DNA from: Phoronis australis
Taxonomy: Eukaryota > Phoronida > Phoronidae
Assembly: GCA_002633005.1 (NCBI GenBank)
Contig: NMRA01000436.1
Coordinates: 143,000-206,999, forward strand
Reading direction: 5' to 3'
DNA length: 64,000 bases
A program made the position numbers and the translations under genes. The notes beneath the pieces are model-generated. The model did not search any database. It was not told the origin of the DNA and worked only from the letters and a program-made list of their open reading frames with translations. This document shows positions 59,001 to 64,000 of the stretch, one piece after another (positions within the stretch are counted from its first letter, which is position 1; every line of letters starts with the position of its first letter).

Positions 59001-61021
59001 GCGAACTCATCATTTGGAAGCTTTATTGCGAAAGCACATAGCGTAGGGGATGACCGCTACAGCGATAGGAAGAAGTTTTGTGCAGCAACACATCATTCGA
59101 TATCAAAAATGAACACGTTCACAAAAGTGGGGAGATTCCTGTCTCAGTTTTGTATTATCTACCTGACATGAAAAAATTATGCATCTGGTCTCTGTTAAGT
59201 TTCCTGGCAATAAATAACACTTGTGCCGCTTTTCGAAGCATCTTTTGCAGTCTCGTCATAGTATCCCACCATGCATTTTGATCTTGTTCTTGGAGTTTTG
59301 GGTGTCTCTGTAAGTTCAAAATCACGGTTATGTTAAACTAACCACTGCCGAAGATTTAATAAAACGTCAATTTATTACTCTTGGTATTTTGGATTGCTTA
59401 CGCCCGAGTTTTGTATTTGTTTTAAGATATCCCATATCGTAAAATGACGTCACTAGGTTAAAGAATGAGGTTGGTATCTAGGTAAATCACGTGTAGTGGT
59501 CGTTTAGTAAAGGCGCATGATGACATTGGAGACATTTGCCTTTCTCCAATATCAAATTTAAGGAAGTCATATCGTCAAACGAAGAAAAACCATTAAGTAA
59601 TGTTTTTTAATATTCAGTGCTTCTGGGATATAGTCACGGAGATCAACTACAGTGTAATGGCGTATCAAATCACACTACGTTATACAGGTAGAATAGTTAG
59701 AATATTCACCCACCTTGTTGTTGAAGTTTACTAATATGGAGCTGATGGGCTGCAAGACGTACTCGGCGGGTACCGTGTTATCGTCACGACGGTACCAAGT
59801 GTCGAGCAGTGCTTGGTCTGTCTGTACGTTCTTTGTACATTCGCGCACGAGATCGAACTCGTTATGTCGGATCTTGGTGGGAATTGGGCGGTATCCATAC
59901 TTCTGGCCGAGAAAAACCTGCAATAGTTGAGTGTGGAATTGTATGTTGTCGCTGCGTCTCAAAGGTGTCCTTAACTTGCTGTCGGCTTTGCAATTTCAAG
60001 TGCCAGCGGCGAAACAGAACAGAAAACTCCAAGCAGCCAAGCAATTTAAGTTTAAGATTCATTTTCACGAAGCTTTAACCCAAAACAACATTGTATATGC
60101 ATACATTTACTGTGGGCACGTGGTTCACTTTGCATGTTCTGCCGGGTGAACCGGCTCAGGCAGTGATTGATCCTCGGTGACAACTTCCAGCTTTTATACC
60201 AACCAGGGTAGAGTTAGGGCAGAGCTAGGACGTAGGCTAGGACCTCGCTAAAATATAACTCATTTAAAATACACTGCAAAATCTCACGTAATCTCGCAAA
60301 GTTTTGCTTTTAAGCGATGTCTTAGAGTAACTGAGCTCTACCCTGATGTCTTAGCCGGTTGACTAGCAGGCGGAACCGGCCAAGTCAACGTACCGTAACC
60401 ATTACGTGATAATCCCATCTTACAAGCAGCGACGTTTCCTGACAGAGAAGGAATTAACTAGTTGCTGCCAAAGACTAGAATGAACCACGTGATGAAAGGT
60501 TTTGATCAAGTTTAACAATTCGTCCATTTGATTTCCTTTCTCTGTAGGCCTATGTCGACATTAAGTTTATACGACTGGCATGTTTCGTCAAAAGTAATAG
60601 CCTGTGAATCCCAGCTAATTTTGCGATTTACGGATAACCTCAGCTGCTGCGTGGGTAACCCAGGCAACAGGTTATGGTACTGTACGTTAGAAGCTTGACA
60701 AATAGTCTCTCATTGACGGCTAATCAGTTGCAGACGTGATAATAATTTACGACGAGAACTCCGTAAACAGATCAATACCATCACCAACAAGTCGTTTGCA
60801 CCTGCAATACTGACCACGAAATTGGGTCCACCTGCAATACTGACCACGAAATTGGGTCCACCTGCAATACAGACCACGAAATTGGGTCCACCTGCAATAC
60901 TGACCACGAAATTGGGTCCCATACTCAGCCGCTGACAGTTGTCTATTTCCTGCATGCACAACTCGGTTGTCATGTGATCATCCGTCGCCTCGTCACGTAC
61001 ACCCCAGCGCATGTCCACTAC
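31185..61021 (-). CDS. NWD1: NACHT and WD-repeat protein (NWD1-like), 20 exons, 5' incomplete
   Basis: Minus-strand exons: 60905-61021, 59710-59917, 56979-57532, 56165-56413, 55797-55946, 55255-55608, 53433-53566, 48725-48917, 47272-47397, 46758-46929, 45962-46096, 45134-45360, 38178-38372, 36081-36243, 35046-35186, 34498-34632, 33729-33910, 32797-33049, 31912-32529, 31185-31546. All junctions are GT-AG with matching phases; the joined frame is 4668 nt (1555 residues plus stop) with no internal stop. Layout: DUF4062-like N-terminal part (VVDMRWGVRDEA; GQKYGYRP), Walker A GESGCGKT at about 277-284, Walker B VVVFLDSLDQ at about 367-376, a helical region with WYHRQF near 589, then WD repeats from about 800 to 1500. 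Human NWD1 is 1564 residues, so only a short N-terminal part is missing. NWD1 is a STAND NTPase; its role here (signalling scaffold) is inferred from family. Confidence 0.92.
31722..31783 (+). repeat. Short ggcggcgca-family MITE
   Basis: ggtcggcgcagcac at left, tgcaaccgcc at right, with the palindromic gctatagcccccaccccc core. Lies in the intron between the last two NWD1-like exons. Confidence 0.6.
33251..33370 (+). repeat. Two adjacent ggcggcgca-family MITEs
   Basis: 33251-33297 (ggcggcgcagcactgaaaat to ggtgcaccgcc, shortened) and 33309-33370 (gcggcatagcactgaaaaaa to tatggtgcgtcac, full length). Only 11 bp separate them. Intron of the NWD1-like gene. Confidence 0.65.
33729..38372 (-). CDS. 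NWD1: NWD1-like exons 13-17 (WD repeats)
   Basis: 38178-38372 (HLVVWSSTNWHIYSLDGTL), 36081-36243 (ENYMVLKSGEEKD, YACIG), 35046-35186 (ALTLSPDDAYLVATLASG), 34498-34632 (GYKLWALSSNKLIELKLP) and 33729-33910 (LYVYDSKSGNLVKTLDAHFG, KTIKVWNF). KLWAL and IKVWNF are WD-repeat ends. A mariner sits in the intron between 36243 and 38178. Confidence 0.9.
35661..35814 (+). mobile_element. G-rich MITE, ggcggatt family, copy 2
   Basis: Starts ggcggatcaagg and ends cttaaatccacc. It shares ggggggccagggcag, tattagccat, gtcaaacattcgcaac and ggcatggcccccttggcccc with the copy at 4696. Includes a G14 run, a candidate G-quadruplex and sequencing trouble spot. Confidence 0.75.
36412..37672 (+). mobile_element. Mariner transposon, 1261 bp, inactive
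   Basis: Terminal inverted repeats TACGAGGGTCGTTCAATAAG (left) and the inverse TGCGAGGGTGGTTCAATACG (right), flanked by TA target duplications at 36410-36411 and 37673-37674. Size is standard for mariner. It lies between NWD1-like exons 36081-36243 and 38178-38372. Confidence 0.93.
36550..37605 (+). pseudogene. Mariner transposase, frameshifted
   Basis: ATG at 36550 starts MEITETRAVIKYLGKKGMKP. The frame breaks near 36690, again near 36906 (premature TGA) and near 37035. Later parts read LVTQDETCH, SVFWDSEGILMIDH and LLQDNAPAHTAKVALA, then YGPDLAPSDFYLFPHVKAYL; the Asp residues of the DDD catalytic triad can be traced across frames. The C-terminal 190 codons (37033-37605) are open. Dead because of at least three lesions. 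Confidence 0.9.
39143..39771 (+). other. Possible small plus-strand transcription unit with 27-codon ORF
   Basis: A TATA-like tttaaata at 39143 in CpG-bearing sequence is followed by a donor-like acaaag-gtaagg at 39229/39230. At 39677 a strong acceptor-like tttggtttttag precedes an exon-like stretch with ATG at 39688 and stop at 39769. The 27-residue peptide has four Cys, ending CFCAFDCS. It lies opposite the NWD1-like gene in its intron. All of this is inference; a noncoding RNA is equally possible. Confidence 0.2.
40005..40689. other. Assembly gap (685 N)
   Basis: Run of N in the large NWD1-like intron, directly upstream of the Penelope-like remnant; the missing bases probably include more of that element. 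Confidence 0.97.
40690..40965 (+). pseudogene. Penelope-like element, GIY-YIG endonuclease tail
   Basis: An open frame runs out of the gap for 91 codons to TAA at 40963. ITCKKCSIQYVGQT is the modified GIY-YIG core with the CxxC typical of Penelope-like elements. It is followed by R-x3-H (RFRNH), VGNHFNSKNHNIQDL and LKREQYWIDKL, then PHGLNIK. This is the C-terminal nuclease of a Penelope/Neptune-type retroelement. The reverse transcriptase part would lie in the gap. The visible part has no stop, so the copy could be fairly young. It is inserted opposite to the NWD1-like gene. Confidence 0.85.
43198..43352 (-). mobile_element. G-rich MITE, ggcggatt family, copy 3, nested in foldback 3
   Basis: Inverse orientation relative to copies 1 and 2 (tggcagttcaggaccgcgaatgtttgacgggcaaaa region matches them reversed). 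The right foldback arm is continuous across the matching point, so insertion came after the foldback formed. Confidence 0.8.
43547..43700. repeat. cagtggcggatctagg-family sequence at the foldback centre
   Basis: Starts cagtggctgatctaggatac and runs atgaggggggcc, as at 771 and 4531. It forms part of the loop region of foldback 3. Confidence 0.5.
45027..45072 (+). other. WD-repeat-like tail on the opposite strand
   Basis: Acceptor-like ttgttgcctgttatttag is followed in frame by S-GENNQILKVWDFFK and an immediate TGA. ILKVWD is a textbook WD-repeat end, yet it is on the plus strand inside a minus-strand WD gene, between exon 45134-45360 and the end of foldback 3. It could be a captured exon fragment of a paralogue, or chance. 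Confidence 0.3.
45134..48917 (-). CDS. NWD1: NWD1-like exons 8-12 (linker and first WD repeat)
   Basis: 48725-48917 (YHRQFIDAARERYF, LADYFLGTWG), 47272-47397, 46758-46929 (SVLSHHPEML), 45962-46096 (GPQIIGRLLPYY, LVPSYHCLHTP) and 45134-45360 (YSLEGHQFAPFGI, NKFIIWDMSTGEV). The last exon holds the first clear WD repeat (IIWD). The donor of 45962-46096 lies in a 56-bp satellite. Confidence 0.9.
45661..45994. repeat. 56-bp satellite spanning an exon end, about 6 copies
   Basis: ggtactcaccaggtgtatgt recurs at 45677, 45733, 45789, 45845, 45897 and 45953 (spacings 56, 56, 56, 52, 56). On the minus strand every unit holds a donor (CACCTG-GTGAGTACC) and an acceptor-like ccag-GT. The rightmost unit is the real end of exon 45962-46096. 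Confidence 0.92.
47950..48070. repeat. Degenerate ~50-bp repeat
   Basis: Three loose copies built from acaactgactcagattcata and cagattgatac words, ending in a tacatgtacatgtacagtata palindromic stretch. Confidence 0.45.
49221..49286 (-). repeat. tRNA-like segment, possible SINE
   Basis: Minus strand shows tggtgtaatagt and, at tRNA spacing, gtgttcgaaacc, as A- and B-box-like motifs. A full cloverleaf is not convincing. Intron of the NWD1-like gene. Confidence 0.4.
49360..51769. other. Intron sequence, mixed, one dispersed repeat
   Basis: The 49915-49985 stretch (gtgtgtaaatttcgtgaaac, tcggacgaaaattgcgacct) matches 54590-54660, so it is a dispersed repeat. The rest, including a GC-richer area at 50000-51400, shows no exon I can name. 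Confidence 0.5.
51770..52264 (-). CDS. Unrecognised minus-strand ORF in the NWD1-like intron, doubtful
   Basis: ATG at 52264 opens MPEFREGDKVMIDKSGVTK, followed by a donor-like GTACGT, so a 19-codon first exon is imaginable. The frame also continues with basic sequence (RRQIPYPRSFKRRRDPAQE) and then low-complexity residues. The first 80 residues look protein-like; the rest do not. It could be a nested gene, an alternative first exon, or a relic. No family recognised. Confidence 0.2.
   Translation of the reverse strand: MPEFREGDKVMIDKSGVTKVRSLLPVERTCKQLLKRTNLRRQIPYPRSFKRRRDPAQETRRDCLAVLSQEQFSAHTRGILADLFINVFLCFKVFISKGILVQKHKHIYQIKFFVTWHNVHILCVIKLKAFLAQFCTSAEIGKSSIIPVYFRDLSSCVFSGTIPE
53041..53092. 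repeat. (CA)26 microsatellite
   Basis: Uninterrupted CA dinucleotide repeat followed by a tatgtatg-type tract to about 53140. About 340 bp from NWD1-like exon 53433-53566. Confidence 0.97.
53433..53566 (-). CDS. NWD1: NWD1-like exon 7
   Basis: Short exon: VLNDVYQYHLPPVRRIPPLL, WTRIRNDLPGYLSE, READGVSVID, then TG of a split Trp codon before GTGAGT. The codon is completed by G at 48917 (W-YHRQF), 4.5 kb away. Confidence 0.88.
53690..54120 (+). repeat. GAT/GAC-rich dispersed repeat, copy A
   Basis: gcgacactt-gcgaaattaac, a gatgatgatgatggtggcgatgat tract, then gtaagaaataggcta and caaaaaaggaacagcgtt, ending in aaaacggtaag. The same order recurs at 54655-55215. Both copies lie in the intron between NWD1-like exons 6 and 7. 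Identity unknown. Confidence 0.7.
54655..55215 (+). repeat. GAT/GAC-rich dispersed repeat, copies B and C
   Basis: Two partial repeats of copy A: B at about 54655-54830 and C at about 54830-55215, each with a gacgacgatgatggttatg tract and the cattcatgtgactagc word. C also shares the caaaggaacagcgttatcag and cactcgaaaacggtaag ends. The stretch 54590-54660 just before is the aaatttcatggaaatcggac repeat also found at 49915. Confidence 0.7.
55255..55946 (-). CDS. NWD1: NWD1-like exons 5 and 6 (NACHT C-terminal half)
   Basis: Two phase-0 exons: 55797-55946 (LSGADGAHQLAWLPTQLPAN, VRFVVSTLPN) and 55255-55608 (LSSTILQSWLKNANK, LPLFVKLVFDEICRW, GLSEAELEDLLSLDEK). The LPLFVKL segment and the LSEAELEDLL helix are characteristic of NWD/TEP1-type NACHT proteins. 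Confidence 0.9.
56165..56413 (-). CDS. NWD1: NWD1-like exon carrying Walker B
   Basis: Acceptor cttccag precedes VPNWLVENNAAPVLL, then IRFLGTSPDSSSI and, at the end, RPVVVFLDSLDQ before GTAAGT. The hydrophobic strand ending in LD is the NACHT Walker B. 83 codons, phase 0 at both ends. Confidence 0.92.
56841..56891. repeat. Alternating GT/GC tract
   Basis: gtgtgcgtgtgcgcgctcgcgcgcgcgcgtgcgtgtg... is almost pure purine-pyrimidine alternation, a strong candidate to adopt Z-DNA. It lies about 90 bp from the Walker A exon's donor, within the following intron. Confidence 0.9.
56979..57532 (-). CDS. NWD1: NWD1-like exon carrying Walker A
   Basis: The largest exon of the N-terminal half (554 nt). 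It reads VTEREIHRGLL ... and ends with LVLCGESGCGKTSLMAKGVSK, the NACHT P-loop (G-x4-GKT), just before a GTAAGC donor. The P-loop Lys and Thr are intact. Confidence 0.93.
57533..59709. other. Intron sequence with a direct repeat pair
   Basis: 58664-58832 and 58882-59044 are diverged direct copies (gttaac-gtaat, attattagtcg-taaacgaagttg, aaaaccatgttt-like, tttggaagc, ttgcgaaa-cacatagcg). Otherwise no exon seen. Confidence 0.6.
59710..59917 (-). CDS. NWD1: NWD1-like exon, FLGQKYGYRP block
   Basis: Acceptor ctattgcag precedes VFLGQKYGYRPIPTKI. The exon ends NFNNKV plus one base before GTGAAT; only this donor gives the right phase for the next exon (a GTGGGT four bases earlier would not). Confidence 0.88.
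60801..60920 (-). repeat. 30-bp tandem repeat of a splice donor, 4 copies
   Basis: Four copies of cctgcaatactgaccacgaa-attgggtcca (plus strand). On the minus strand each encodes GGPNFVVSIA in one frame and offers donor TTTCGTG-GTCAGT (GTCTGT in one copy) plus an acceptor-like tattgcag-GT. The upstream-most copy is the end of NWD1-like exon 60905-61021. The unit is a multiple of three. Confidence 0.95.
60905..61021 (-). CDS. NWD1: NWD1-like exon (first one visible), DMRWGV block
   Basis: Acceptor cgcacag, then VVDMRWGVRDEATDDHM to MGPNFV, 39 codons, phase 0. It corresponds to the N-terminal DUF4062-like region conserved in NWD proteins. The donor GTCAGT is the first of four identical or near-identical donors in a 30-bp tandem repeat (60801-60920). 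Joining to the next exon restores NFV-VFLGQKYGYRP. Confidence 0.88.
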
Positions 61022-61191
61022 CTGTGCGATTAGTTAATTAGTTTTACAAGCCTGACAGTAAAATTTAAAAAATTAATGACATCTTTGGTGAGCACACATA
61101 TTTACAATCTTAGTGATGTATAAGAATTTTACGTCAAGCACAATACCATATTTTCTTTCAATAAACATTGCTGTCACTATAATAATTTTTA

Positions 61192-61828
61192 GAGTTATTA
61201 CTATACCATTGCCTCTGGACTCTTATACAAATTGAAATCTTATCTTCCTCTTCCAGCTCTCAAATTGATGTATAATTCACTTGTTCTTCCACATTTAAAC
61301 TATGGCATTACTACTTGGGGTTTTGGCAACACTAAGAAACTTCAAACAGCCCAGAAAAGAATACTTAGGAATATATCAAATTCCAGTTATAATGCTCACT
61401 CTCTGCCCATATGTAAGGAACTTCGCCTCCCTCTAGTTCAAGACATCTTTAAAATCTCAACTGCAAAATTTTACTACAAATTCCTCAATAATCAGCTTCC
61501 TAAGTATTTTTACACTAACAACTTCTTTAGTAAACCCATCCAATATAAGCCAACCAGACACATTAAAACTCCTTCATACCTGAATCAATACTCAGCTACT
61601 ATACCGACAATACAACACAAAATTTTAATTCCTCCGTCCAACAAATTGTCATCAAGAGCCTGTATTAGATTTCAGATGCCTCGACTTATAAACAACAACG
61701 AAATACCAGTCTCTGCTCTAAATATAATAAAAACGCATTCTTTGCAGGCATTCTCCAGGTTCTTAACCAATTTTATTATTAGCAAAGATCCATCACTTGG
61801 GAATTGTGGGAAATTTCTACTCAACTGA
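61192..61828 (+). mobile_element. 5'-truncated LINE (CR1/L2-type), reverse transcriptase C-terminus
   Basis: An open frame covers YTIASGLLYKLKSYLPLPAL, then LMYNSLVLPHLNYGITTWGF, KLQTAQKRILRNI, LRLPLVQDIFKISTAKFYYK and FLNNQLPKYF, up to a stop at 61828. This is the region after the catalytic box in CR1/L2/Jockey-like LINEs. The front is missing, as is usual for 5'-truncated insertions. The visible frame has no lesion, so it may be recent. It sits just upstream of the first visible NWD1-like exon, opposite strand. Confidence 0.85.
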
Positions 61829-64000
61829 TAGAAGGGAACAGAACGCGGAACAAAACAGACTCAAAATGGTTCTCTGCCACTGAAATACAAGTCAAACTGT
61901 TAACCAGTTTCTTTACCATTTGTTCGTAAAGGTTTTCATTTTCTGTTGATGTCAAAGCATTTTCTTTAGTTTCAAATAAAAATCAAAGCGATCTGTCAAC
62001 TGATCGTCACTTCGACAATTTTTCTCTCACCAAACCACCCTTGTTTGTTATGGCAAGATGTAAGTGTAGCACACTTCCCTTAAATGGGAAATCTGACATT
62101 TGACCTTTGATGTAAACAAAACAATGGCTTTTTCAAGCAGCAGTCAGACCGACACCTTTTAGAGCATGCACCCATGTACACACACAAAACGTATCGAGAG
62201 TGGCGTACATGAAATAATATCCCACGAGACATTATTCCGCGTATCGATACGCGGAATAATTTCATTTAAAGTGGTTAACTCTCACGTAAGCACACCAAAA
62301 CTAGAATAGCCACGATCTGTTGAAAAGGTACTTTTTATGAGCTTTCAAGATGTCGAGATATGTGTGTTGCGGTCAGGAATTTTGCTCCGTGAAGTAGAAT
62401 TATGGAGGTTTTAGGGAAATCCCTTATGTGAAGGATTATGTAAAGTGCGTAGTCAAAATTTAATTGAAATGCATTTTATTTTCTTACCAGATGCAACCGG
62501 TTAAGAAAGGAGTTTCCAGGTGTATCTTTCCTTCTCGACTTGTTTTTAAGCACTTGCGAATTTTTTAATTCCGGCACGCAATATAACAATATCAGGTGAC
62601 TTATCAGGTGGGGAAATATTGCATATAAGGTCTACTTTCTTTTTTATTGCATTACGTGATGGATCCATGCCACTAAAATAAAAGACAAATATCACACGAG
62701 GTTTCCCTTTATCATTACATTCATATGCTTTGCAACTTTATATGTGCCTAGGCAGCGTCACGGGCATATGCTTGGACTTAAATGCGCGCGCACCTTCTCC
62801 GCTATTGGTGCGCATTTATTGTTATGACCACTGCTAGACGAATCTAATGTTTGGGATTGTTATCAATCTGCATTTAACCTGTAAAATTGCGAAGTTCGTC
62901 GTCATCAAATCGATAAGAATAACGCCAACCACGTGTTGGTAAAAACAGCTAAGAAAATAATCAAATTACAGGTGTCATTTCCAAAGTACGTTTGCATCCG
63001 AAACCTAGTCGTTAAAAGGGCAAATGTTTGAACTTCAATTGAGTGTGTGAATCTTTTTAAAAGGGAAGTTATATTAAGGTATAATTTCCGTCATATTTGC
63101 TGAATTGGGTTAAAAATCGACATACCCAATAATACAGCGATGCGCAGGTTGTTAAAATATTGATATAATATTTGATTAAGGTGTACACAATATATCATGC
63201 TTGCAAGTTGATGTTCTTTCTTATAACTGATTAATTTTCCAAACCGACGTTTAGAATTCCATCGAACACTTCAACACATCAGGGAACACTTACACCCAGT
63301 TCTGGTCGTCAGTTGGTGATTAATTTACCCAATGATCTTAATTAAATTTAATTCGTTGCCTCCAATGGAACTCAGATCATGTCCGATAATTATGTCTCGT
63401 ACGTCACAATTTATTACGTCGATGGGTGTTGCCTGTCCGCGCACACAGTCAAACAAACGCCACTGGCAAGACGGCTGGAAGTACCTGACGAGTTCTCACG
63501 GGTATTAACCTAGCCTTTACAGCAGTGCACATTTTAATTACAATTGGAAACAAAATGGTGGGCGTGTTTGTCCACATGTTAATCTGCTTGGATGGTGCTG
63601 GTCATTGTTTCGAGTTGAACGTATTTAAATGGAATATCACAAAATACACACAGTTCAATTCCCAGATACTACCAAGTCGGACAGATTATCACCAAAATAA
63701 ATATCATTGAGTGAGAAAATCTACTTATTCAAACAGTTCCAGGCCATTACATCAGCTGTACAAGTTTTGATTCAGATGATTTAAATTATAAGCGTTGTGA
63801 ATAATATGTTCGCAAACAGTTCAGGGTCATGCTTTTGCTTCAAATTCTTTCCAGAGAGCACAGGCTTAGGCATACACTTTTGTATTTTACTAGCCTCTAA
63901 GTCAGTGCCAAAGATGCCTTTATGACGACGTTAATAAAAAGCATACCGCAACATTGATTGCACCGATAAGTTACAGTGGCGGATTTAGGGGGGGGGGGGG
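61829..64000. other. No exon recognised; MITE begins at window end
   Basis: The missing first exon(s) of the NWD1-like gene should lie here or beyond 64000, but I found no minus-strand SSTF/ER-type motif. At 63974 acagtggcggatttaggggg begins another ggcggatt-family MITE cut off by the window edge. Confidence 0.4.
62231..62260. repeat. Perfect 30-bp palindrome
   Basis: ATTATTCCGCGTATC followed directly by its exact reverse complement GATACGCGGAATAAT, no loop, centred on ATCGAT. Flanking bases do not extend the symmetry. Confidence 0.95.

Noticed and set aside
59708-59713. Alternative donor GTGGGT for exon 59710-59917
   Set aside because: It would leave the joined reading frame out of phase with the next exon; GTGAAT at 59709 fits.
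1-64000. CRISPR array, bacterial operons, phage or defence-island features
   Set aside because: The window is plainly eukaryotic; the tandem repeats lack the uniform repeat/unique spacer pattern of CRISPR.

Overview
This is eukaryotic (animal) DNA: the genes are interrupted by many GT-AG introns, there are two assembly gaps (1631-1702 and 40005-40689), simple repeats are common, and several families of non-LTR, Penelope-like, mariner and short non-autonomous elements are present. The gene set and repeat style fit a marine invertebrate, perhaps a deuterostome such as a hemichordate, echinoderm or amphioxus. I cannot fix the species from sequence alone. Three genes can be supported, all on the minus strand.

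Layout. 1-2230 holds short repeats and a MITE. 3456-9450 is a decayed, nested non-LTR retrotransposon on the minus strand (ORF1, endonuclease, reverse transcriptase and C-terminal zinc-knuckle remnants), split by a 1.4-kb DNA-element insertion. 11358-12449 is a hAT-like element. 12501-20218 carries three exons of an ABITRAM (FAM206A/Simiate) orthologue; its large first intron contains two neighbouring giant palindromes (17901-19310 and 19316-20007). 23617-26742 is an intronless ORF for a 1041-residue protein, Pro/Gln/Asn/Met-rich in the middle, that I do not recognise.

31185-61021 is the main gene: a NACHT and WD-repeat protein (NWD1-like STAND NTPase). I could assemble 20 exons whose splice phases all agree, giving 1555 residues with only the extreme N-terminus missing. 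It has a DUF4062-like N-terminal piece, a NACHT P-loop and Walker B, a helical region and a C-terminal WD propeller. Its introns are loaded with mobile DNA: a mariner (36412-37672), a Penelope-like GIY-YIG remnant (40690-40965), a 2.6-kb foldback palindrome (42381-44974), G-rich MITEs and satellites. A 5'-truncated CR1/L2-type LINE lies just upstream at 61192-61828.

The most unusual signals are: (1) two exons of the NWD gene end inside tandem repeats that multiply the 5' splice site (4 x 30 bp, frame-preserving, at 60801-60920; about 6 x 56 bp at 45661-45994); (2) three very long inverted-repeat (foldback) elements, one carrying a nested MITE; (3) a perfect 30-bp palindrome at 62231-62260; (4) an isolated plus-strand WD-repeat-like tail next to a foldback end inside the minus-strand WD gene; (5) a possible small plus-strand transcription unit near 39.1-39.8 kb.
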